DNA of 64,000 bases from an uncultured Acetatifactor sp. (GCA_949840885.1 CATKYJ010000009.1:1-64000), one strand, 5' to 3'; positions 1 to 8,881 are shown, counted from the stretch's first letter. A program made the numbers and translations. The notes: a model not told the origin generated them from the letters alone.

Positions 1-942
1 TACATCGGTTTTGTTGACGGAGACGACTGGATTTCGGAGCGGATGTATCAGGAGCTGCATGGGCTGCTGAAAAGGTACGATGCGGAAGTGGCCGTCTGCA
101 AAAAGAATATCTACAGCGATGCCACGGGAGTATGCTTCGCGGAAAACGATGTGATAGCCGCAGGTTATTATGCGGACTGCCAAAAAGCTGACCTGTCAGA
201 TAATTTATTTGACCAGATTGGCGCAGAATCAGGCGTTCCATTGAACTTGTGTGACAAACTGTTCGCCAGGGAACTGATATTACAGAATTACGGAAACGTG
301 AATCAAGGACTCCGGTATTTTGAAGATTTGGCATTGGGATTTTTATGTGTTCTGCAGGCAAAAGGAATCGTGATAATCAATGAACCGTTTTACTACTATC
401 GGCAAAGGAGCGGATCCGCCTGCCACAGTACAGACCCGCAATATCTGGAACAGCTGATGGCATTTTATCAGTCTGTCAGTCAGCAGGCAAGCGCTGGGTC
501 TGACAGACTAAAGCATCGATTGGACATGTTCGCTGCAGACCGCGCCATATATGGTGTGAACTACATGATGGGTCTGAACCTGAAGAACAAGATACCCTAT
601 TACATCCCGCCGTTCAAAAGCATCCGGCCTGACGACAAAGTAGTCCTGTACGGAGCCGGTGAAGTGGGAAAGTCCTTTTACCGTTTTTTAGAATTGACCC
701 GTCCTGGACAGGCAGTCCTGTGGGTGGACAGGCAGTATGAGAAGCTGCAAAGGGAGGGGCTGCAGGTTCAGGACGTGGAGTGTCTGAGGAATCAGGCATT
801 CGATAAGATTATCATAGCGGTGAAGTTCAGAAATAACGCGGAGGGAATCATTACTTCCCTGAAGGAAATGGGAATTGCGCCGGAAAAAATAATCTGGGAG
901 CAGCCCCAGACTCTCATAGACGGTGAAGAAAGGGACAAGTGA
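1..942 (+). CDS. Glycosyltransferase family 2, C-terminal part (5' end outside window)
   Basis: The frame is open from base 1 and begins inside the GT-A core: the first residues read YIGFVDGDDW, the D-x-D metal and nucleotide-sugar binding motif of family 2 glycosyltransferases. The true start therefore lies upstream of the window, and the first internal Met at 43 is not the start. After the catalytic part comes a C-terminal region with a Rossmann-like start (VVLYGAGEVGKSFYRF), a sugar/nucleotide-binding-like appendix seen on some capsule glycosyltransferases. The gene probably transfers a sugar during capsule or wall polysaccharide assembly at the cytoplasmic membrane. The next gene follows after 6 bp and looks co-transcribed. 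Donor and acceptor cannot be read from the sequence. Confidence 0.85.
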   Translation, partial: YIGFVDGDDWISERMYQELHGLLKRYDAEVAVCKKNIYSDATGVCFAENDVIAAGYYADCQKADLSDNLFDQIGAESGVPLNLCDKLFARELILQNYGNVNQGLRYFEDLALGFLCVLQAKGIVIINEPFYYYRQRSGSACHSTDPQYLEQLMAFYQSVSQQASAGSDRLKHRLDMFAADRAIYGVNYMMGLNLKNKIPYYIPPFKSIRPDDKVVLYGAGEVGKSFYRFLELTRPGQAVLWVDRQYEKLQREGLQVQDVECLRNQAFDKIIIAVKFRNNAEGIITSLKEMGIAPEKIIWEQPQTLIDGEERDK

Positions 943-948
943 GAACAG

Positions 949-1431
949 ATGAAATACGGAAAATGGATAATTGGCCTGGCAGCAGTGGGAGCCCTGGCCG
1001 TGGGCGCTGTCCTGCAGAAGAGGCATAAGAAAGAGAAAGGGGCATTGCTGTCTGCCAACAACAAGCTTTCGGACAACTACCAACTGCTGAACCACTGGCT
1101 GGAAGTCAAAAACGGGGGTAAGAGCCTGGCCGGATATTTTCAGGAGATGGGCTACAGATGTATTGCAATCTACGGCATGGCGGAGCTGGCGAACCGCCTG
1201 ACAGAGGATTTGGCGGGAAGCGGTGTGGAAATCGTCTATGGAATCGACAGGGACGCCGGCTGCTCCATTTCCAGGATTGCCGAAGTCTATTCCCCCCAGG
1301 AAGACAGTCTGCCTGAAGTGGATGCCGTGATTGTAACCCCGTATTATGCATTAGAAGCCATTAAAAAGGATCTGTCAGGGAAAGTGGACTGCCCTGTGGT
1401 CTCGATAGAAGAAGTGGTATGGAGCGTGTGA
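949..1431 (+). CDS. Small membrane-anchored protein with Rossmann-like domain
   Basis: A 160-residue protein of no family I can name. Residues about 5-23 are a single hydrophobic segment followed by a basic stretch (QKRHKKEK), which suggests an N-terminal anchor with the rest in the cytoplasm. From about residue 65 it resembles the Rossmann-like tail of the upstream glycosyltransferase: a strand-helix start (CIAIYGMAELANRL), an acidic turn (GIDRD) and a later strand (VDAVIVTPYY). It sits 6 bp after the GT2 gene and 4 bp before the WbsX gene, so it is almost certainly translated as part of the polysaccharide operon. A role as a small accessory or nucleotide-binding protein of that operon is inference only. 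Confidence 0.6.
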   Translation: MKYGKWIIGLAAVGALAVGAVLQKRHKKEKGALLSANNKLSDNYQLLNHWLEVKNGGKSLAGYFQEMGYRCIAIYGMAELANRLTEDLAGSGVEIVYGIDRDAGCSISRIAEVYSPQEDSLPEVDAVIVTPYYALEAIKKDLSGKVDCPVVSIEEVVWSV

Positions 1432-1435
1432 GGAC

Positions 1436-2500
1436 ATGAAATTAATTTCATTTTATCTGCCCCAGTTTCATGAGATACCGGAGAATAACGACGCATGGGG
1501 AAGAGGATTTACGGAATGGACCAATGTAACAAAAAGCAAGCCCCTGTTTTTGGGTCATAACCAGCCCAGAATTCCGCTGGGCGGGAACTACTATAACCTG
1601 CTGGACGACGGCGTCATGGAGTGGCAGACTGCCCTGGCCCGAAAGTATGGCATCTACGGCTTCTGCCTTTACCACTACTGGTTCAACGGCCGACTTGTAT
1701 TGGAAAAACCTGCGCAGCGTCTGCTGGGAAACGAGGGGATTGACTTCCATTACTGCTTCGCCTGGGCCAATGAGCCATGGACGAAGACCTGGCATGGAGC
1801 CGGAGGAAACAAGGAAATCCTGATTCCCCAGACCTATGGCGGGGAGGAGGAATGGAGCAGGCACTATGCGTATTTCCGCCCCTTTTTCCATGATAGGAGA
1901 TATATAAAAGAGGGAGGCCGCCCGATGCTGCTCATCTACAGGCTGCGGAACATCCCGCATTTCAACGACATGATTCGCTATTGGAACACAAGAGCCAGGG
2001 AAGACGGATTCCAGGGGCTGTTTATCGTTTCCATGAATGTGTGCCGGGAACATGTGGCAAAGAGCATATGGGTAGACGGATCCGTTGACTTTGAACCGAA
2101 CCGGACGAAATCCGAGATGCTGGGAACGGAATCCGCTGTCGCGCCGAAAGAAAAGGGAGGATGGCTCTGGAACCGATTTGCGGTAAAGGCCATTCAATAC
2201 GACGCAATAAATAGGGAAATGCTCAGGACGCCCCATGAAAAGAACCATTTCCGGACAGTATTCGTCGATTACGACGATTCTCCCAGACGGGGCGTCAGGG
2301 CAGTGGTGACCAGGGGGGCTTCCCCGGAGAAGTTCGGCAGATATTTGAAAGCCACCCTCCGGCAAAGCCTGGAAGAAGGGAATGAATATGTGTTCCTGAA
2401 CGCATGGAATGAATGGGGAGAAGGAAACTATCTGGAACCGGACAAGCGGCATGGCCATTCCTATCTGGAAAAGGTCAGGAAATGTATGGATTTTACATAG
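1436..2500 (+). CDS. WbsX-family glycosyltransferase-like protein
   Basis: The 354-residue product starts KLISFYLPQFHEIPEN and carries WGRGFTEWTNV, the hallmark N-terminus of the WbsX family (Glyco_tran_WbsX, related in fold to GH99-like barrels) found in O-antigen and capsule clusters. Later family-typical segments are CFAWANEPWTKTW and the C-terminal NAWNEWGEGNYLEPD. No signal peptide or membrane segment is visible, so it acts in the cytoplasm or loosely at the membrane. Family members are annotated as polysaccharide biosynthesis enzymes, but the reaction is not settled in general. It lies 4 bp after the preceding gene and 21 bp before the DUF4422 gene, in one operon. Confidence 0.85.
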   Translation: MKLISFYLPQFHEIPENNDAWGRGFTEWTNVTKSKPLFLGHNQPRIPLGGNYYNLLDDGVMEWQTALARKYGIYGFCLYHYWFNGRLVLEKPAQRLLGNEGIDFHYCFAWANEPWTKTWHGAGGNKEILIPQTYGGEEEWSRHYAYFRPFFHDRRYIKEGGRPMLLIYRLRNIPHFNDMIRYWNTRAREDGFQGLFIVSMNVCREHVAKSIWVDGSVDFEPNRTKSEMLGTESAVAPKEKGGWLWNRFAVKAIQYDAINREMLRTPHEKNHFRTVFVDYDDSPRRGVRAVVTRGASPEKFGRYLKATLRQSLEEGNEYVFLNAWNEWGEGNYLEPDKRHGHSYLEKVRKCMDFT

Positions 2501-2521
2501 GATTCCACAGGAGCAGGGAGT

Positions 2522-3586
2522 ATGGCAGAGAGAATCTACATTTTTGGCGCCCATTCCAGGGCGCAGACATTGGCGGCATATCTACAGGCTCTATGCCCCG
2601 GCGTGGCCATAGAAGCCTACCTATACAACAATGAAGAAGAGAACCCGTCCAAGGTGGGAGAGGTGCCCGTGACAAGGCTGGAAAAAGGGAACCTCCATAC
2701 GGAATATCCGGTCTACATAGGGACAAGGGGGATCTATCATGGGGAAATTGCCCATGCGCTGGAATCTCTTGGCTTCGATAAGATAACGCCGGTGGACGTA
2801 GAGCTGGATCTTCGGCTGCGCAATGCCTATCTGGAGAAGCATTTCGCGGAGAGCGGAAAGAATTTTTTAAAAATAGAAAAAATGAAAGCCGACGGGATAT
2901 CGGCTGCCATATATGTGGCGAAATCCGTTTACGATGCTCCTCTGAAACGGCAGTACAGGGAAGAGCCTTACGAAAAGCTCATCCAGGTGGGGGCGGCCTT
3001 GACCGACAAACGCTTTTCGGATTGTTCCGTGACAGATGACATTGGCGATAATATTTCGACGAAAAATCGTCAGTTCTGCGAGCTGACAGCCCTTTACTGG
3101 ATCTGGAAGAATGCCTCGGAGGACATTGTGGGTCTGGCACATTACCGCAGGCACTTCATCCTGCCGCCGGACTGGCTGGAGCGTATGCTTGTGAATAGAG
3201 TGGATGTCATCCTTCCGGTTCCCCTGTATGTGGCTCCCAGTCTCAGGGAAAATTTCAGGAAACGCCATAATCCGAAAGACTGGGATTATATGATGGCGCT
3301 TCTGAGGGAAAGGGACTTTCGGGAGGCCCAGGAGGCAGAGGCCTTTTTTGCGAAAAACCTCTATTCGCCTTGCAACATGTTCATCATGCGAAAGGAAGTA
3401 CTGGAGGAGCTGTGCGGATGGCTGTTCCCCATTCTGTTTGCGGCGGCGGAGCATGGCGGAAACAGAGAGGATAGTTATGACAACCGGTATCCGGGTTTCC
3501 TTTCGGAGCGCCTGATTTCTTTCTTCTTTGAGAAGAATATGGATAGATATAAAATGGTATATTCCGACAAGAATTTTCTGGACTGA
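2522..3586 (+). CDS. DUF4422 domain polysaccharide biosynthesis protein
   Basis: 354 residues in two parts. Residues 1 to about 115 form a small Rossmann-like region (IYIFGAHSRAQTLAAYL). From about 120 the protein matches the DUF4422 family of capsule clusters: IYVAKSVYDAP, then DNISTKNRQFCELTALYWIWKN and VGLAHYRRHF, and a C-terminal NMFIMRKEV segment. DUF4422 proteins are regarded as glycosyltransferases, mostly from context. The unrelated N-terminal part resembles the Rossmann-like tail on the GT2 gene at the left edge, which suggests a shared accessory module across the operon. It is the last gene before the direction-consistent gap to the epimerase. Confidence 0.8.
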   Translation: MAERIYIFGAHSRAQTLAAYLQALCPGVAIEAYLYNNEEENPSKVGEVPVTRLEKGNLHTEYPVYIGTRGIYHGEIAHALESLGFDKITPVDVELDLRLRNAYLEKHFAESGKNFLKIEKMKADGISAAIYVAKSVYDAPLKRQYREEPYEKLIQVGAALTDKRFSDCSVTDDIGDNISTKNRQFCELTALYWIWKNASEDIVGLAHYRRHFILPPDWLERMLVNRVDVILPVPLYVAPSLRENFRKRHNPKDWDYMMALLRERDFREAQEAEAFFAKNLYSPCNMFIMRKEVLEELCGWLFPILFAAAEHGGNREDSYDNRYPGFLSERLISFFFEKNMDRYKMVYSDKNFLD

Positions 3587-3779
3587 AAGCCGGGTGACAT
3601 GGTCGGTGCCACTGTTTCCAGCCGGGATGAAGAGAGCCGGAAACCGGATGTTGACAGAGCTCGCGAAGCGGTTCCTGTAATATGTTTAGGCAAAAGCCCA
3701 GAAATACAATAAAAACTGCTATAGACTTGCAGCAGTTGTTTGGAGACAATTCCTTATGTCTTCGCAGAAGGAGAGACTT

Positions 3780-4442
3780 ATGCAATTTGAACTCACAGCC
3801 TCCATGATGTGCGCCGACTACGGCCACCTGGAGCAGGAAGTAAGAAACTTAGAACAAGGCGGCATAGACTCGTTCCACATAGACATCATGGACGGCCGCT
3901 ACGTCCCTAACTTTGCCATGTCCCTAAACGACATGCGATACATAGCTTCCGCTACGTCCAAGCCTCTGGACGTGCACCTAATGATAGAGCATCCCAACAA
4001 CCGCATAGGCATCTTCCTGGAGCATCTGCGAAAAGGCGACACAGTCTACATCCACCCGGAGGCAGAGTACCACCCCTCCACCACCCTCCAGGCCATTATC
4101 AATGCCGGAATGATACCCGGCATAGCCATTAATCCCGGCACCTCCGCGGAGACCGTGATGGAAATGCTGCGCATCGTGAAGAAAGTTCTTGTCATGTCCG
4201 TGAACCCAGGCAACGCGGGCCAGATGTATCTGCCCTACGTAGGCAAGAAGATCACGAAGCTCCTCTCCATGAAAGAGGACATGGGCTTCGAACTCTACTG
4301 GGACGGCGCCTGCAGTGCGGACAAAATCATAGAATACGCCCCCAAAGGCGTGAAAGGCTTCGTCCTTGGCACCACGCTCCTTTTCGGCAAGGACAAGCCT
4401 TACGGGGAGACCCTGGCGGACATACGGCAGCTAAAATTTTAG
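3780..4442 (+). CDS. Ribulose-phosphate 3-epimerase family protein
   Basis: A 220-residue TIM-barrel protein of the pentulose-phosphate 3-epimerase family. Metal ligands and active-site elements are visible in order: FHIDIMDGRYVPNF, LDVHLMIEHP, MSVNPGNAGQ and the acidic YWDGACS. The start at 3780 is chosen over an in-frame ATG at 3756 because AAGGAG lies 6 bases before it and because conserved barrel sequence begins there. The enzyme should interconvert ribulose-5-P and xylulose-5-P, or a close analogue such as allulose-6-P. Its position between polysaccharide genes and a cytidylyltransferase/dehydrogenase pair suggests it supplies a pentulose phosphate for an activated polyol. Codon use is rich in C-ending codons and in ATA compared with its neighbours. 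Confidence 0.8.
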   Translation: MQFELTASMMCADYGHLEQEVRNLEQGGIDSFHIDIMDGRYVPNFAMSLNDMRYIASATSKPLDVHLMIEHPNNRIGIFLEHLRKGDTVYIHPEAEYHPSTTLQAIINAGMIPGIAINPGTSAETVMEMLRIVKKVLVMSVNPGNAGQMYLPYVGKKITKLLSMKEDMGFELYWDGACSADKIIEYAPKGVKGFVLGTTLLFGKDKPYGETLADIRQLKF

Positions 4443-4484
4443 CGAACTACATTTTGGCGCAGCGGTTTACAGCCTTGAAAGGAA

Positions 4485-4700
4485 AAAATAATTCGCACTA
4501 AATCTCTGCGAGGAATAGGCCCCTTTGAGAAAAATTGCCTGTTCCGTGATTTTGCAGAAACAAAAGACCCAAGGAACCAGAGTTATATAGGGTATTCCAA
4601 CGATGAGCTGCTGGGGACCATGTTCTACAAAGGGATAGGCGGGATCAGGAGCATGCAGTCGATGACCTAGGAGTTCAATCAGGAAAAAAGGAAGTGATGC
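4485..4700 (+). pseudogene. Transposase N-terminal remnant
   Basis: In the gap after the epimerase one frame reads a piece resembling the N-terminus of a DDE transposase: DPRNQSYIGYSNDELLG followed by GIGGIRSMQSMT, then a stop (TAG at 4668-4670) and EFNQEK. Fragments of this style (arginine-asparagine-glutamine before a tyrosine, then SMxxMT) occur in IS transposases of gut Clostridia. There is no start codon with a ribosome site and no downstream catalytic domain. I read it as debris of an insertion sequence; the family call is from memory of the motif and is tentative. The rest of the 4443-5064 gap is AT-rich without another recognisable gene. Confidence 0.45.
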
Positions 4701-4876
4701 CTGCCAAGGGGGAAATGTGAATTTTATCCACAAAAAATCGAGTGGCGGTAGAACTGGAGTCAATGGATGTGGATAACTTTCCGATTTTCCTGGAAAACTC
4801 AAAAAACCAAAATTTGAGGTTCCCGGGCAGGCTATAATGGAATTTACCTTTCAGAGCTGAGCGGTTTAATATTCTC

Positions 4877-4904
4877 TTGACAAATCTCCCAGATATGCTA
4901 AGAT
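4877..4904 (+). promoter_or_regulatory. Sigma-A promoter upstream of the Rpn gene
   Basis: TTGACA at 4877-4882 and TAAGAT at 4899-4904 are separated by 16 bp. It points toward the Rpn-family gene, whose start is about 150 bases beyond the expected transcription start, and may continue into the cytidylyltransferase gene that overlaps it. Confidence 0.6.
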
Positions 4905-5064
4905 AAAAACAAAGCATAACACTTTCTAACAAACGGCCGGTATCCCGGATTCGTCATTCTTTTTTCAGAAAATCTATGCTTTTATTCAAATTTATCAATA
5001 TTATAAAAGCAGAAGATTTTCAACACATAGAGTGACATTTCTTCTGCTTTGGACAGGAGGAGAG

Positions 5065-6033
5065 ATGAAACTGATATCACTAAAGTACGACTACGCGTTC
5101 AGAGAACTGTTCTCTTATGAAGCTGTCAGGAAACAATTCCTGAGCGATGTGCTGGGAATTCCACTGGAAGAGATCAAAGAGGTGCGGATAGTCAGCCCGT
5201 TTCTGTGGAGGCGCCGGGCCAGACAGAAGCAGGGAATTCTGGATATGGCGCTGGAGATGTACGAAGGGACGAAAGTGAATGTGGAGATGCAGGTGCGGCG
5301 TCAGACGAGTTGGACGAAGCGGGCTTTGTTCTATCTGGCGAAGATGTTTACGGAAGATCTGAAGACGGGGCAGGACTATGAGAGGCTGCACAGATGTATC
5401 AGCATCAGCCTGCTGGATTTCCCGCTGTTGGAGGGGGAAAGATACCACTCCGTCTACCGAATGAGGACGGCTGACGGTACAGAACTGACAGATCTGCTGG
5501 AGATGCATATCGTGGAGCTGACGAAAGGCCTGCAGGGGAGGTCAGCCATAGATGATTGGATTCGTCTGTTTAATGCGGAGAGGGAGGAGGATCTGGCAAT
5601 GATCAAAGTAAGGAATACGGGAATCAAAGAGGCCATTGGGGCCATTCGGGACATGAGTTTGAGGAAAAACCTGCGCTATTTATACGAAGAGCGACTGAAG
5701 CGAATCAGGGATCGCAGGGCGGAAGATGCATATATAAGAGAAGTGGCTATAGAGGAGGGAAGACTTGAGGGGCAACGCATAGGAAAGCTGGAGGGAAAAC
5801 TGGAAGGAAAGCTGGAGGGAAAACTGGAAGGAATACGGGAGGGCGAGCTTCAGGGACGAATCTGGGGAAAACGGGAAGATATCCTGGGATTTTTAAATGA
5901 ACTGGGTGATATTCCCCAGGAACTGTCTCAGCGGATCATGGTTGAGAAAGATATTGCCATCCTGTCTGCCTGGCTTAAAGCGGCAGCCAGGGCCAGTGAC
6001 ATCGGCCAATTCAGGGAGGAATGTCAGATTTGA
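5065..6033 (+). CDS. Rpn family PD-(D/E)XK nuclease / putative transposase
   Basis: 322 residues starting MKLISLKYDYAFRELF, the usual start of the Rpn/PDDEXK_2 family. The nuclease core is visible as ILDMALEMYEGTKVNVEMQ (acidic D and E-x-Q of the PD-(D/E)XK fold), then the family-typical RALFYLAKMF and LHRCISISLLDF. Start chosen at 5065: AGGAGG lies 4 bases before it. Family members are small, mobile or very common nuclease-like genes implicated in recombination. Near residue 240 the protein has a perfect in-frame duplication of an 8-residue unit (GKLEGKLE), flanked by similar E/G/K repeats, as often seen as a charged helical linker in this family. The 3' end overlaps the next gene by 13 bp. 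It interrupts an otherwise metabolic gene series. Confidence 0.85.
   Translation: MKLISLKYDYAFRELFSYEAVRKQFLSDVLGIPLEEIKEVRIVSPFLWRRRARQKQGILDMALEMYEGTKVNVEMQVRRQTSWTKRALFYLAKMFTEDLKTGQDYERLHRCISISLLDFPLLEGERYHSVYRMRTADGTELTDLLEMHIVELTKGLQGRSAIDDWIRLFNAEREEDLAMIKVRNTGIKEAIGAIRDMSLRKNLRYLYEERLKRIRDRRAEDAYIREVAIEEGRLEGQRIGKLEGKLEGKLEGKLEGIREGELQGRIWGKREDILGFLNELGDIPQELSQRIMVEKDIAILSAWLKAAARASDIGQFREECQI
5782..5829 (+). repeat. Perfect 24-bp tandem duplication inside the Rpn gene
   Basis: Two exact 24-bp copies (5782-5805, 5806-5829), each made of two similar 12-bp halves that encode G-K-L-E. The repeat keeps frame and is a likely site of copy-number change by slippage. Confidence 0.9.
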
Positions 6034-6773
6034 ACGCGAGAGAAGAGAAAGCGCATAGAAGAAATATAGCATTGCTGCTATCCGGCGGTACAGGCACACG
6101 TATGGGGACGGATATCCCGAAGCAGTATCTGGAGGTTGGCGGCAGGCCCGTCCTCTCTTGCTGCATAGAAACCTTGTCCCGTCACAGCAAAATAGACGCT
6201 ATTCAGATTGTGGCAGAGGCCTCATGGCAGGAAAAGATTTCAGAGTGGCTGGAAACCGCCGATGTGGAAAAGAAGTTCCGGGGATTCTCTCTGCCCGGGA
6301 AGAACAGACAGCTGTCCATTCTCCATGGGCTGGAGGACATGCATCGATACGGAAAGGATACGGATTATGTGCTGGTGCATGACGCGGCCAGACCTATGCT
6401 GTCCGCGGATCTGATCACAGAGTGCCTGGAGGCGGCAGCCGGCCACGATGGGGCTATTCCTGTGCTTCCCATGAAAGACACAGTCTATTGCAGCAAGGAC
6501 GGGCGCACAATCACCTCTCTGCTGGACAGGGGGGTAATCTTCGCCGGACAGGCGCCGGAGGCGTTTGTCCTTGGCAAATATCTTGAGGCAAATAGGTCTC
6601 TGCTGCCGGATAGGATTCTGAGGATCAACGGCTCCACGGAGCCTGCGGTGATGGCGGGCATGGACATTGCCATGATTCCGGGGGATGAGAGAAATTTTAA
6701 AATCACCACGAAAGAAGACATGGAGCGATTTCGCAGGATGATTGCCTTGGCGGACAAAGCCGGGCGTCAATGA
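6021..6773 (+). CDS. IspD/TarI-like cytidylyltransferase
   Basis: The 250-residue protein belongs to the IspD/TarI family, which transfers CMP from CTP to a sugar-alcohol or methylerythritol phosphate. Visible motifs are ALLLSGGTGTRMG with PKQYL (CTP-binding loop), VLVHDAARP, and the late NFKITTKEDM. The ATG at 6021 directly abuts a GGGAGGA box; an in-frame TTG at 6030 is better spaced and could be the real start. Either overlaps the Rpn gene end. The neighbours are polysaccharide genes, a pentulose-phosphate epimerase and a polyol-type dehydrogenase, with no other isoprenoid genes, so a CDP-polyol role (as TarI for CDP-ribitol) fits better than the MEP pathway. Sequence alone cannot separate the two activities. 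Confidence 0.75.
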   Translation: MSDLNAREEKAHRRNIALLLSGGTGTRMGTDIPKQYLEVGGRPVLSCCIETLSRHSKIDAIQIVAEASWQEKISEWLETADVEKKFRGFSLPGKNRQLSILHGLEDMHRYGKDTDYVLVHDAARPMLSADLITECLEAAAGHDGAIPVLPMKDTVYCSKDGRTITSLLDRGVIFAGQAPEAFVLGKYLEANRSLLPDRILRINGSTEPAVMAGMDIAMIPGDERNFKITTKEDMERFRRMIALADKAGRQ

Positions 6774-6865
6774 CAGGTATTGACTGCAGGGGAAGTAGAA
6801 AGGCAAAGCGGCAAGGTACCCGGTAGGGGAAGATCTGCAACGGATAGAGGATGGGGACAGAGGCA

Positions 6866-8008
6866 ATGAAAGCATGGGTTCTGCACGGCGTAAATGACAT
6901 ACGGTATGAAGCAATAGAAAGGCCTGCCCCAGGCAATGGAGAAGTCTTGGTGGCCGTAAAGGCGGCGGGCATCTGCGGCTCGGACATTCCCCGGATATAC
7001 AAAACCGGCGCCCATGCCCACCCGCTGGTTCCCGGGCATGAATTCTCCGGTATCGTGGTGGAGGCTGGGCTGAGTGTAGAACCCGGCTGGCTGGGGAAGC
7101 GAGTGGGTGTGTTCCCGCTGATTCCATGTGGTCTGTGCGGTCCTTGTCTGGCCGGACGATGCGAAATGTGTCGCAATTACGGGTATCTGGGCTCCCGCAG
7201 GGACGGAGGTTTTGGGGAGTATGTGACGGTCCCCGCCGATAATCTCATAGAACTGCCAGACAGCGTTTCTTTCGAGGCGGCGGCCATGCTGGAGCCTATG
7301 GCAGTGGCTACCCATGCCATGCGGCAGGTGCTGGCAGGTAGCTTCCGGTCGAAGACGGCAGCGAATTCCAGAGCATCCCATACTACAAGGCAGAGCATAG
7401 GTAAAGAAGCGACAACAGACGATACAATCATAGTCTGCGGCCTGGGAACCATAGGGCTTCTGCTCACGGCGCTGCTGTTTGAAAGAGAAAAGTCCGGCGC
7501 AAGTTCCGCCGATTCTGCCATCAGAATTCTTGTAATCGGCAATAAGGAGTTCCAGAAGCGCAAGATTCTGGAACTGGGGCTGCCAGCGGATGCTTACTGC
7601 GACAGCAGGAAACAGGACGCGGGCAGATGGATTTCGGAGCGCACAGGCGGCCGTGGCGCGGATGTCATCTTCGAGTGCGTGGGAAGGAATGAGACGGTGC
7701 GCCAGGCGGTGGATTGTGCCGCTGCCGGGGGAAGCGTCTGCCTGGTGGGGAACCCGGCCTCGGACATGACGCTGGAAAAGGAGGTATACTGGAAGATCCT
7801 GCGCAACCAGCTGACGATCAAAGGAACCTGGAATTCTTCCTTTACCCATGGCACATCGGATGACTGGCATTATGCGCTGGAGCGGTTATCTCGCCTGACG
7901 CCTGGCCAGTTCATTTCTCACCGATTCCCGTTGGAAGAACTGGAAAAAGGGCTCCACATCATGCGGGACAAGTCGGAGGATTATGTAAAAATTATGGCGG
8001 TAACCTGA
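6866..8008 (+). CDS. Zinc-dependent medium-chain polyol dehydrogenase
   Basis: About 380 residues of the zinc alcohol/polyol dehydrogenase family, closest in style to galactitol-1-phosphate dehydrogenases. The catalytic zinc site is AAGICGSDIP and VPGHEFSG; the structural zinc loop has four cysteines in PCGLCGPCLAGRCEMC; the nucleotide-binding turn is CGLGTIGLL. The start at 6866 (MKAWVLHG) matches the family; an upstream in-frame ATG at 6851 is possible. Between the catalytic and Rossmann domains there is an unusual Ser/Ala/Thr/Lys-rich insertion of about 25-30 residues. It follows the cytidylyltransferase by about 90 bp, so a role analogous to TarJ (NADPH reduction of a pentulose phosphate to the polyol phosphate that is then activated) is a reasonable inference. 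Confidence 0.75.
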   Translation: MKAWVLHGVNDIRYEAIERPAPGNGEVLVAVKAAGICGSDIPRIYKTGAHAHPLVPGHEFSGIVVEAGLSVEPGWLGKRVGVFPLIPCGLCGPCLAGRCEMCRNYGYLGSRRDGGFGEYVTVPADNLIELPDSVSFEAAAMLEPMAVATHAMRQVLAGSFRSKTAANSRASHTTRQSIGKEATTDDTIIVCGLGTIGLLLTALLFEREKSGASSADSAIRILVIGNKEFQKRKILELGLPADAYCDSRKQDAGRWISERTGGRGADVIFECVGRNETVRQAVDCAAAGGSVCLVGNPASDMTLEKEVYWKILRNQLTIKGTWNSSFTHGTSDDWHYALERLSRLTPGQFISHRFPLEELEKGLHIMRDKSEDYVKIMAVT

Positions 8009-8168
8009 TGCGGATGGATTTCTGGCTTTAGCTGGCAAAAAGGCGTTTGTAAAATAATTTCGTAATTGCTAAACGGAGACGGAGCAGCATTCACGGAGAA
8101 ATACTGGATTTATCCCAGATTTTAGAAATTCAGAATTTCTCGAGCCTGGATACCGTCCGCTCCGCCAT

Positions 8169-8807
8169 CTAAATCAGCGAAATAAAATACTCCAGCACTT
8201 TCCGCCCATCCGTGCCGGATATTCCAAAATCAATCCGTTCCGGATGCCATTGTACGCCGATGAGGGGCAGGTTCTCATGGGCAACGGCTTCAATGCAACC
8301 GTCCAGAGGACAGCGGGAGACTGCGCAGAGCCCTTGCCCCAGCTGGTCGATGGCCTGGTGATGGGCGCTGTTTACCCAGGTGGCGCCGCCGTAGAGTCCG
8401 TGCAGCCAGGAAGCCTCTCTGATTACGGATTTGTGATATTTATCTCCGTTATCATACCGATGCCTTTCTCCCATGGGCGGCTCCAGATCCTGAATCAGAG
8501 TGCCTCCCAGCCCTACATTGATTACCTGCAGGCCCTTGCAGATGCCCAGAACCGGCATGCCCCTCTGCACGGCCAAGTCGAAGATCTGCAGCTGCAGGAT
8601 GTCCAGTTCAGTATCGATGTCGGCAGAGCCGCGGTTGAGCTCTCCATAGAAAGCGGGAGTGATGTCGCCGCCTCCCGGCAGCAGCAGTCCATCACAGTCC
8701 GCTGCCTCGGATGCAAACAGCGTTACAATCGGCGTAGCCCCCGCAGTTTCCACGTATCTCACATAATTCCCGGTTTTCCCGGCTCTCCCGGCAATAGCTA
8801 TCTTCAT
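8169..8807 (-). CDS. Gamma-glutamyl-gamma-aminobutyrate hydrolase-like (C26) amidotransferase
   Basis: 212 residues of the class I glutamine amidotransferase-like, peptidase C26 group. The nucleophile elbow is PVLGICKGLQVIN with the Cys, and the His and Glu of the triad fall in GVQWHPERIDF. The glycine-rich GLLLPGGGDITPAFYGE is also typical. The start at 8807 is chosen because GGAGGG lies 7 bases upstream on this strand and the family-like sequence MKIAIAGRAG begins there. Such enzymes hydrolyse gamma-glutamyl amides or related small substrates in the cytoplasm; the substrate here is not known. It is a single gene, opposed to its neighbours. Confidence 0.8.
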   Translation of the reverse strand: MKIAIAGRAGKTGNYVRYVETAGATPIVTLFASEAADCDGLLLPGGGDITPAFYGELNRGSADIDTELDILQLQIFDLAVQRGMPVLGICKGLQVINVGLGGTLIQDLEPPMGERHRYDNGDKYHKSVIREASWLHGLYGGATWVNSAHHQAIDQLGQGLCAVSRCPLDGCIEAVAHENLPLIGVQWHPERIDFGISGTDGRKVLEYFISLI

Positions 8808-8881
8808 GACAATCCCTCCAAAGTAAACCCACACTATTATATGCCTTTCATGCATAAGGCATACTGACAATTACTAAAATT

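Noticed and set aside
1448..2554. Long antisense frame over the WbsX gene
   Set aside because: It is a shadow of a high-GC coding frame without ribosome site or family features; many such frames occur across the window.
6021..6773. Isoprenoid-pathway IspD
   Set aside because: Not excluded by sequence, but the capsule and polyol genes around it favour a TarI-like role; the gene symbol was left blank.
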